A stretch of 56,254 nt of DNA, from contig SVNC01000012.1 of the NCBI GenBank assembly GCA_015067025.1, positions 1 to 56,254 of the forward strand, in the 5' to 3' direction. Below are positions 17,292 to 23,511 of the stretch, one piece after another. The notes beneath the pieces are model-generated. The model ran no database searches, was not told where the DNA came from, and worked only from the letters and a program-made list of their open reading frames with translations. How positions within the stretch are numbered: the first letter of the stretch is position 1; every line of letters starts with the position of its first letter. The position numbers and the translations under genes are program-made. Origin of the DNA: Oscillospiraceae bacterium (GTDB taxonomy: Bacteria > Bacillota > Clostridia > Oscillospirales > Ruminococcaceae).

Positions 17292-17990
17292 TCAGTTATT
17301 TTCGTTTTTCTTTAAAGATCTGCATTCTATCTCGCACCAGGGGGCGTATCTGCAAAGCTCGTTATAAACGCTCTCGTCTAATTCCTCGTGGAAATAAACA
17401 TACTGAAGATTTTTCAGCTTTTCTATTGCCTTTGGGTCTTCGGGTACGAAATAGTTCCAGAACTCTATCTCCCGGATATTGTCCCACGGGGCAGTATAAA
17501 AGGAATCAAAATCGACAGATATACCTCTTTCCCACATCATGCTATAAAAACCGTCATAGCGTTCTTCATCTCTATCAGCAAGAGAATAATTTGCAAAGGA
17601 TACTACATTTGACAGTCCGATTAAGTCCTTGTGCCTTTCACCAAACTGGATTCTTACTTTCATTTTTTTATAGTGGTTATTATTGTTTATGTAAGAATTT
17701 ATCTCTTCGAGATAAGCAAGCGTCTTTTCCGTTTCGGAGAGCTTGTCGGCGTTTTCTACCGTATCATAGGACGAAAAGCTAAGTATCAGTTCTAAATGTG
17801 TATTGCTTGCTGTCACATATTCTATATTATCCCAACCAATAAAATCCGCTAAATCCTTTACCTTAAAAATATCAAGTCCCCAGCAGATACCAACAACGGA
17901 AAAATAAACAGTACCCGTTACTATAGCGGCTGATATCAGTACTGTCAAAGTGATTTTAAGAATTGTTATAAGCGGTTTTCTTTTTGCCAT
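17292..17990 (-). CDS. membrane-anchored protein, paralogue of the gene at 18005
   Basis: The 232-residue protein has a membrane anchor at about 10-35 and an exterior domain. It is a clear paralogue of the next gene: GLDIFKVKDLADFIGWDNIEYVT against GLDIFRISDLANFIGWEHIEHVT, then SYINNNNHYKKMKVRIQF against SYIENNERYKDMKIRIQY, NYSL.R..E.YDG, DIRE and a closing MQKYAPLC/LCRYAPWCEIE block. The final quarter (IEKLKNLQYVYFHEE) has a leucine-rich-repeat-like rhythm. Both proteins may form a small alpha/beta domain with one LRR-like strand. Function unknown. Confidence 0.72.
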   Translation of the reverse strand: MAKRKPLITILKITLTVLISAAIVTGTVYFSVVGICWGLDIFKVKDLADFIGWDNIEYVTASNTHLELILSFSSYDTVENADKLSETEKTLAYLEEINSYINNNNHYKKMKVRIQFGERHKDLIGLSNVVSFANYSLADRDEERYDGFYSMMWERGISVDFDSFYTAPWDNIREIEFWNYFVPEDPKAIEKLKNLQYVYFHEELDESVYNELCRYAPWCEIECRSLKKNENN

Positions 17991-18004
17991 TTCATCACCT
18001 TATT

Positions 18005-18667
18005 TCAGTTGTTTTCTGTCGAAAGCTCTATATGGCACAAGGGGGCATATTTCTGCATTTCATTACGCAGTCTTATTTTATAGCTGTCTGTCTCATCATC
18101 TTCAAAACACAAATATTCAAGGTTTTTAAGATGCTGTATTGCCTCGACATTTTCCGGATAATAAGAATTTACGAGGTATACTTCGCGGATATCCTTACAG
18201 GACTCCGCCGTTAATATTTCAAAATCATAATCTCCGCAAAAGTAAAATCGTACGCTGTGTAAACCGTCATAGTGCTTTTCACTTCTTCTCGAAAGAGAAT
18301 AATTAGCAACTACAAAAATAGGGCGAATATCTTCTGCGTAGTTATACTGTATTCTGATTTTCATATCCTTATAGCGTTCATTATTTTCTATGTAGGAGCT
18401 TAATTTATTTATATGGATAAGTCCGTCCTCTGTAGAATATCCTGTATGGGTTATTTCTTTTGGTACAACGGTAGATTTAAGTATTATGTCTATGTGATTG
18501 TCCTCTATGGTAACGTGTTCAATATGCTCCCATCCAATAAAATTCGCTAAATCGCTTATTCTGAAAATATCAAGTCCGCAGATGATTTCTATGCATGAAA
18601 GAATGACGCCCAATAAAATAACTAAAGCTATAGCCACCGCTGATATGATTTTAAAATGAGGTTTCAT
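18005..18667 (-). CDS. membrane-anchored protein, paralogue of the gene at 17292
   Basis: This is a paralogue of the preceding entry (shared blocks DLANFIGWEHIEHVT, MKIRIQY, VVANYSLSRRSEKHYDGLHSV, LKNLEYLCFED). The first in-frame ATG (18673) lies only three bases after GGGGAGGT, while the ATG at 18667 has nine, so I place the start at 18667 and obtain 220 residues. The gene overlaps the end of the upstream membrane-protein gene by about 17 bases, so translation is likely coupled. Membrane anchor at about 7-30, with the rest exterior. No known family recognised. Confidence 0.72.
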   Translation of the reverse strand: MKPHFKIISAVAIALVILLGVILSCIEIICGLDIFRISDLANFIGWEHIEHVTIEDNHIDIILKSTVVPKEITHTGYSTEDGLIHINKLSSYIENNERYKDMKIRIQYNYAEDIRPIFVVANYSLSRRSEKHYDGLHSVRFYFCGDYDFEILTAESCKDIREVYLVNSYYPENVEAIQHLKNLEYLCFEDDETDSYKIRLRNEMQKYAPLCHIELSTENN

Positions 18668-19952
18668 AAGCATTTACCTCCCCGAAAAAGTCATCGTTTA
18701 CCAGTTTATCTGCATTTTCAGGTAAAGATGCAAGATGCTTCGGCAGCCCCTTTTCCTCCGTCATTTGTGCTATTTGTGAAAGTACCTCGGTACACTCGTT
18801 TTTATAATAGGAAAACAGAAGTGTGGCAATATCAAAACGAACAGAAATATTGTCATCCTTTAAATATGGGAGGAGGGTGTCAAGCCTCTTTTCGTCTTTC
18901 AGTATTTTTGCACATCTTGACATTCTGTCAAAATATCTGTTGTATCTTGCAACAGACAGATTTTCTTTAAGGATATTTTCCCTTTTCCAAGAGCAATAAA
19001 GTATTTCTGAAATCGGTTCGGAGGGGCGGTCAGAGGGGTCTTTGTTATCCTTATCGGGATACATTTTAGCTCTTGCAGCAGCTACAGCACACAGCATTAC
19101 AAAGCCGTACTGTAAGGTTATAAATATAGACGCATACCAGTAAGGCATTGCAGGAAAAGTGGAAAAAAACCAATGAACTATTCCCGTAAACACAAGCATA
19201 TACCATCCGTGGGGAGCGTATAAGGCAAACAGCAGATAAGTAATGGGTATGATTACAAGGAGTGACTTTGCACTAAGGCTGAATTTTCTTGTGGCTTTTG
19301 ATGTAAAAATGCTAACGATAACGATCTGACAGACTGTATGTAGCACGAAGGCTGCCAGCCATATAATAGATTTGATCTCGCTATATGTGCTATCCAGCTG
19401 GCTACACAGATGGCTTATTAAAGGTGCTATCAGGATGTTGACTATATTCATATATACTGCTATCGTCACCCATATAAAAATGGGCAAAAGTGTATATTTA
19501 AGCACATCGTAACGATCAAGCTTTGAACAGGATAAAGCGATTCTTTTAACAAGCATTACAAATAATGTTACCAAAAGCTCTAAAGCAACGATCTCAATAA
19601 TAGCAAAAAGTCTGTAGAGTAAAGAATCTGCAAAGGAGGTAAAGGCAGTATCGGTAATAGTGGGAGTTTGTACTGTCAGATAATGCCCGGGTACAAAAAA
19701 GAATAACATCATTATTATCCATACAGGGATACCTAAAAGAAGATGATAGGGCTTTAGTTTAAACAGTACAACGATAAAGGTCGTTGGCACTATGACAAAA
19801 AGGCAAGACAGCAGAACGCTGTATTCTCTCGCTTCAAAATTTATGTTTATCTGTATAAGGTTAAGAAGATATATTACAACCTGTGCGATAATTATAATCA
19901 AAGCGTTTTTAATAAAAGGGATAAGCTTTTCTGATGGAATTTTAAAATTCAT
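18651..19952 (-). CDS. polytopic membrane protein with DUF2019-like C-terminal domain
   Basis: The 433-residue protein leads the nine-gene cluster. Residues 1-310 contain about eight or nine membrane segments. After a charged linker the last about 110 residues are soluble and helical: YNRYFDRMSRCAKILKDEKR, LDTLLPYLKDDNISVRFDIATLL, EVLSQIAQMTEEKGLP. This pattern of a helical pair, D..VR..A and a closing I...G resembles the HEAT-like DUF2019 domain, reported among immunity-type proteins of polymorphic toxin loci; that match is from memory. Start ATG 19952 behind AAAGGAGTAA. A weak minus-strand promoter may exist near 20000-20045, but I cannot support it well. Confidence 0.72.
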   Translation of the reverse strand: MNFKIPSEKLIPFIKNALIIIIAQVVIYLLNLIQININFEAREYSVLLSCLFVIVPTTFIVVLFKLKPYHLLLGIPVWIIMMLFFFVPGHYLTVQTPTITDTAFTSFADSLLYRLFAIIEIVALELLVTLFVMLVKRIALSCSKLDRYDVLKYTLLPIFIWVTIAVYMNIVNILIAPLISHLCSQLDSTYSEIKSIIWLAAFVLHTVCQIVIVSIFTSKATRKFSLSAKSLLVIIPITYLLFALYAPHGWYMLVFTGIVHWFFSTFPAMPYWYASIFITLQYGFVMLCAVAAARAKMYPDKDNKDPSDRPSEPISEILYCSWKRENILKENLSVARYNRYFDRMSRCAKILKDEKRLDTLLPYLKDDNISVRFDIATLLFSYYKNECTEVLSQIAQMTEEKGLPKHLASLPENADKLVNDDFFGEVNAYETSF

Positions 19953-20194
19953 TGCTTTACTCCTTTCAGCTTCACATACTAAAAATTTAAATTCAGGAAA
20001 ATTTCACCTACATATAATATAAGACTAAAATTCTGACCAATTGGTTTCGTTTTTAAGAAAAATTTTTGAAAATATAGTGCCGTTTATATGAAAATAATAT
20101 ACTTAACTATATATTACCATAAATCAGAGAGTGAGTCAAGCAGTGGAAAATAGTGAGGTTCTCTTAAAATTTTCTGACAAAGTGTAATATTCGC

Positions 20195-20223
20195 TTGACA
20201 AATTAATGTCAAATGTGTATAAT
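20195..20223 (+). promoter_or_regulatory. consensus sigma-A promoter of the symporter gene
   Basis: TTGACA (20195-20200), 17 bases, TATAAT (20218-20223). The -35 box is one arm of an inverted repeat, TTGACA-AATTAA-TGTCAA (20195-20212), which could be a repressor site covering the promoter. Confidence 0.88.
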
Positions 20224-20234
20224 ATATTTTAGTG

Positions 20235-20258
20235 GTTTAAAGCGACGCAACTTTAAAC
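20235..20258 (+). promoter_or_regulatory. perfect inverted repeat in the symporter leader
   Basis: GTTTAAAG and CTTTAAAC are perfect 8-bp arms around eight bases (CGACGCAA). It lies about 12 bases after the -10 box, a classical operator position. The half-site TTTAAAG also occurs in the GH43 and paaK promoters. Confidence 0.5.
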
Positions 20259-20298
20259 TGATATGACTTTAAATTAACAGAGAGAAGGCAAATATAAA

Positions 20299-21840
20299 AT
20301 GGTAATCGCAATACTGATACTGTACATTCTGTCTATAATCGGAATAGGTATCTACTACAGAAAAAAATCCTCAACGGTAAATGATTTCGTACTCGGCGGA
20401 CGCTCGGTCGGCCCCTGGCTTACAGCCTTTGCCTATGGTACGTCATACTTTTCGGCAGTAATTTTTGTCGGTTATGCGGGTAAATTCGGCTGGAACTTCG
20501 GTGTAGCCTCCACCTGGATAGGTATAGGCAACGCAATTATAGGCTCACTGCTCCCCTGGGTCATCCTCGGCAGAAGAACGAGAGTTATGTCAAAGCACCT
20601 TGAAAGTGCCACAATGCCCCAGTTCTTTGAAAAGAGATTTTTTTCTAAGCCTATGAAGATAATCTCCGCAATTATAGTTTTCGCATTCTTAATTCCCTAT
20701 ACAGCAAGCGTATACAACGGTCTTTCAAGACTTTTCGGTATGGCTTTTGACGTTGACTATTCAGTATGCGTAATCGGTATGGCGGTTATTACTGCGGTAT
20801 ACGTAATAATCGGCGGCTACAAGGCTACCGCTATGAACGACTTCGTTCAGGGTATCGTTATGCTTATAGGTATCGTGGCGGTAATCTTAGCAACTCTTAA
20901 TTCAAAGGGCGGCTTTACGGAAGCTATGAATCAGCTTTCACAAGTCAGCACAGAGGGAACGGTATCACCAAACTTAAACGGCGGATTTGCTTCCTTCTTC
21001 GGTCCTGACCCGATGAATTTGCTCGGCGTTGTTCTGCTGACCTCTCTCGGCACGTGGGGTCTGCCTCAGATGATACATAAGTTCTATACAATAAAGGATG
21101 AAAAGTCCATCAAGACAGGCACTATAGTATCTACGATCTTCGCTATAGTTGTTGCAGGCGGTTGTTACTTCTTAGGCGGCTTTGGCAGAATTTTCGTTAC
21201 AAATGAAGAATTCGCACAGATCGGCTCTGACGGTATTATTCCTAAAATGCTTGAAAATCTCCCCGAAATTCTTTTAGGTGTAGTTGTGGTACTGGTATTA
21301 TCTGCATCTATGTCTACCTTATCATCCCTTGTAATCACGTCAAGCTCTACACTTACACTCGACCTTATCAAGCCCGCAATGAAGGGTAAGCTCAGCGAAA
21401 AGAAACAGCTTGTTGTTATGCGTTCGCTTATCGCTATATTCCTTGCTTTATCAGTAATCATCGCCCTTAATAAGAATGCTCTTATCTCTGACCTTATGGG
21501 TTACTCCTGGGGTGCGCTTGCAGGTGCTTTCTTAGCTCCCTTTATGTACGGACTTTTCTGGAAGGGAGTTACAAAGGCGGCTGTATACACAAGCTTTGCT
21601 ATAGGCGTAGGTGCTACGGTTCTTCATATGATCTTTAAGCCTACGGGCGACCTTTTCGGTCTGAGCCTTGCATCTCCCGTAAATATCGGTATGCTTACAA
21701 TGCTTGCAGGAATTATCGTGGTACCGCTTGTCAGCCTGATTACTCCGAAGCTTAAAAAAGAGCAGCTTGACAGTATATTCAGCTGTTATAAGCGTAGAGT
21801 TGAGGTAGACGTTACCGAAGCTATTTCAGATAATGAATAA
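20299..21840 (+). CDS. sodium:solute symporter (SSS family)
   Basis: The 513-residue membrane protein has about thirteen hydrophobic segments. The N-terminal block with VNDFVLGGRSVGPWLTAFAYGTSYFSAVIFVG is characteristic of the SSS family (PutP/SGLT fold), which couples solute uptake to sodium influx. The conserved VIGGYKATAMNDFVQG region and the later SASMSTLSSLVITSSSTLTLDL, the sodium-binding helix 8 region, agree. Substrate cannot be read from the sequence. The next gene is a GH43 glycosidase with a similarly strong promoter, so uptake of a pentose or short xylo/arabino-oligosaccharide is a fair inference. A terminator separates the two genes, so they are probably co-regulated rather than co-transcribed. 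Confidence 0.92.
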   Translation: MVIAILILYILSIIGIGIYYRKKSSTVNDFVLGGRSVGPWLTAFAYGTSYFSAVIFVGYAGKFGWNFGVASTWIGIGNAIIGSLLPWVILGRRTRVMSKHLESATMPQFFEKRFFSKPMKIISAIIVFAFLIPYTASVYNGLSRLFGMAFDVDYSVCVIGMAVITAVYVIIGGYKATAMNDFVQGIVMLIGIVAVILATLNSKGGFTEAMNQLSQVSTEGTVSPNLNGGFASFFGPDPMNLLGVVLLTSLGTWGLPQMIHKFYTIKDEKSIKTGTIVSTIFAIVVAGGCYFLGGFGRIFVTNEEFAQIGSDGIIPKMLENLPEILLGVVVVLVLSASMSTLSSLVITSSSTLTLDLIKPAMKGKLSEKKQLVVMRSLIAIFLALSVIIALNKNALISDLMGYSWGALAGAFLAPFMYGLFWKGVTKAAVYTSFAIGVGATVLHMIFKPTGDLFGLSLASPVNIGMLTMLAGIIVVPLVSLITPKLKKEQLDSIFSCYKRRVEVDVTEAISDNE

Positions 21841-21845
21841 GATCA

Positions 21846-21885
21846 GACCCCGCAGTTGTAAAAACAGCGGGGTCAGCTGTTTCTT
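21846..21885 (+). terminator. terminator of the symporter gene
   Basis: GACCCCGC and GCGGGGTC pair around an A-rich loop (21846-21874); the T-rich tail GCTGTTTCTT is somewhat offset. Confidence 0.75.
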
Positions 21886-21931
21886 ATAAAAAGCCTGCAC
21901 AAAACGTCACCTATACTGCATCAAAAGACCA

Positions 21932-21960
21932 TTGACAAGTGACTGCTTTAAAGCTATAAT
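21932..21960 (+). promoter_or_regulatory. consensus sigma-A promoter of the GH43 gene
   Basis: TTGACA (21932-21937), 17-base spacer, TATAAT (21955-21960). The spacer ends in the palindrome GCTTTAAAGC, directly against the -10 box. Confidence 0.9.
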
Positions 21961-21994
21961 CATAATATATTAAATCAGGAAAGGAAAGCAGAAA

Positions 21995-23470
21995 ATGAAA
22001 TATATTAACCCTGTTTTAAAAGGCTTTTATCCCGATCCCAGCGTTTGTGAGGCTGACGGCAAATACTATATGGTATGCAGCTCCTTTCAGTATTTTCCCG
22101 GTGTGCCTTTATTTGAAAGCGACAACCTTGTAAACTGGAAGCAGATAGGCTACGTGCTCACCCGTCCAAATCAGGTTATGCTTGATAAGATAAACAGCTC
22201 AGGCGGTGTCTTTGCGCCTACTATCCGCTATAATAACGGCAGATTTTATATGGTTACGACTAACGATACCACACATCAGAATTTCTACGTATATACCGAT
22301 GATATCTACGGCGAATGGTCAGACCCGATATTTGTTGATCAGGGTGGTATAGACCCATCTCTTTATTTTGAAAACGGCAGAACCTTCTTTATCAGCAATG
22401 GCGAGGACGACTACGGTGAGGGCGGTGTCGTTCAGTGCGAAATCGATATCGAAACAGGCAAAAAGCTTTCTCACAGTAAATCCATTTGGAAGGGCAATGG
22501 CGGTCGTTATCTTGAAAGCCCCCACGTCTACAAGATAAACGGTAAGTATTATCTTATGGCAGCAGAGGGCGGCACAGAGTACGGCCATATGATAACCTAT
22601 GCAGTAGCTGACGATATCTGGGGCGAATATAACACTGCAATCAATAATCCCATACTGACAAACCGCAATAAAGCCCCCTACATAATTCAGGGTATCGGTC
22701 ACGGCGACCTTATCTGTGATAAGAATAACGACTGGTATATTTTAAGTCTTGGCTTCAGACAGATAGGTGTATGGATGCCTTATCATAATTTAGGCAGAGA
22801 AGTGTTCTTAACTCCCGCCCACTTTGATGATGACGGCCTGCTTTATGCAGGTCTTAACGGCACGACTGATGAAAGCTATGAGATATGGGGCGACTTTGTT
22901 CAGGATGAGCTACCCGCATACACCTTTAAGAACACCGACAGCAGAATTGACTGGTGCTATTTAAGAAAGCCCGATTTCAATAATTATGACTTATCCGAGG
23001 ACAGATATATCTTAAAGGGAACGGATATCACCCTTGACGACGTGGATTCTCCCACCTTTATGGCACTTCGTCAGAGAGATTTTAATATGACTTTGACAAC
23101 AGACGTTAAGATAGACAGTGGTTATGCAGGCGTATCTATGTATATGTGCGAAAGCGAGCATTACGATTTATTTATAAGAAAGGCGGAAAGCGGTTATGAA
23201 GCTGTGCTGAAACTGAACATCGGCGGCATCAAGCACGAACAGAGCGTAATCCCTCTCGATAGCGATAAGGTAACGCTTAAAGTAGTTTCCGATAACTACA
23301 ATTACAATTTCTATGTTGTAAAGGACGGTGAAGAGATACATCTCGGCTGTGGCAGTGCAAAATATCTCACAAGCGAGGTTTCAGGCGGCTTTACTGGCAC
23401 TATGACTGCTATCTTTGCAGTAGGCAATAATACCGCCGAATTTACGGAATTCGAGTGCATATATAGTTGA
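21995..23470 (+). CDS. xynB: glycoside hydrolase family 43 (beta-xylosidase/arabinofuranosidase)
   Basis: The 491-residue enzyme is predicted to remove xylose or arabinose from the ends of oligosaccharides. The five-bladed propeller (about 1-300) shows the GH43 triad: base Asp14 in GFYPDPSV, pKa-modulating Asp120 in GGIDPSLYF and acid Glu174 in YLESPHVYKINGKYYLM. A C-terminal beta-sandwich (about 325-491) matches the layout of intracellular XynB-type beta-xylosidases. There is no signal peptide, so it acts inside the cell on imported oligosaccharides, consistent with the symporter upstream. The C-terminal domain is relatively divergent, so exact substrate (xylo- or arabino-) is uncertain. Confidence 0.93.
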   Translation: MKYINPVLKGFYPDPSVCEADGKYYMVCSSFQYFPGVPLFESDNLVNWKQIGYVLTRPNQVMLDKINSSGGVFAPTIRYNNGRFYMVTTNDTTHQNFYVYTDDIYGEWSDPIFVDQGGIDPSLYFENGRTFFISNGEDDYGEGGVVQCEIDIETGKKLSHSKSIWKGNGGRYLESPHVYKINGKYYLMAAEGGTEYGHMITYAVADDIWGEYNTAINNPILTNRNKAPYIIQGIGHGDLICDKNNDWYILSLGFRQIGVWMPYHNLGREVFLTPAHFDDDGLLYAGLNGTTDESYEIWGDFVQDELPAYTFKNTDSRIDWCYLRKPDFNNYDLSEDRYILKGTDITLDDVDSPTFMALRQRDFNMTLTTDVKIDSGYAGVSMYMCESEHYDLFIRKAESGYEAVLKLNIGGIKHEQSVIPLDSDKVTLKVVSDNYNYNFYVVKDGEEIHLGCGSAKYLTSEVSGGFTGTMTAIFAVGNNTAEFTEFECIYS

Positions 23471-23481
23471 ATATAAAATAT

Positions 23482-23510
23482 AAAGCGGAGGCAGTTGCCT
23501 CCGCTTTTTT
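23482..23510. terminator. bidirectional terminator, GH43 and LRR gene
   Basis: AAGCGGAGGCA and TGCCTCCGCTT form a perfect stem; TTTTTT follows on plus and TTATATTTT on minus, serving both converging genes. Confidence 0.92.
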
Positions 23511-23511
23511 G

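Larger units (their letters stand above)
19953..20298. promoter_or_regulatory. 346-base divergent intergenic region
   Basis: This region separates the minus-strand cluster from the plus-strand symporter gene. It holds the consensus promoter of the symporter, two palindromes listed separately, and only weak promoter-like boxes for the minus side (TATATT near 20010 without a good -35). No open frame of note. Confidence 0.5.

Noticed and set aside
17276-17782. 168-codon plus-strand frame
   Set aside because: Antisense to the anchored protein gene at 17292, which has paralogue support and a proper start; no independent coding signal.
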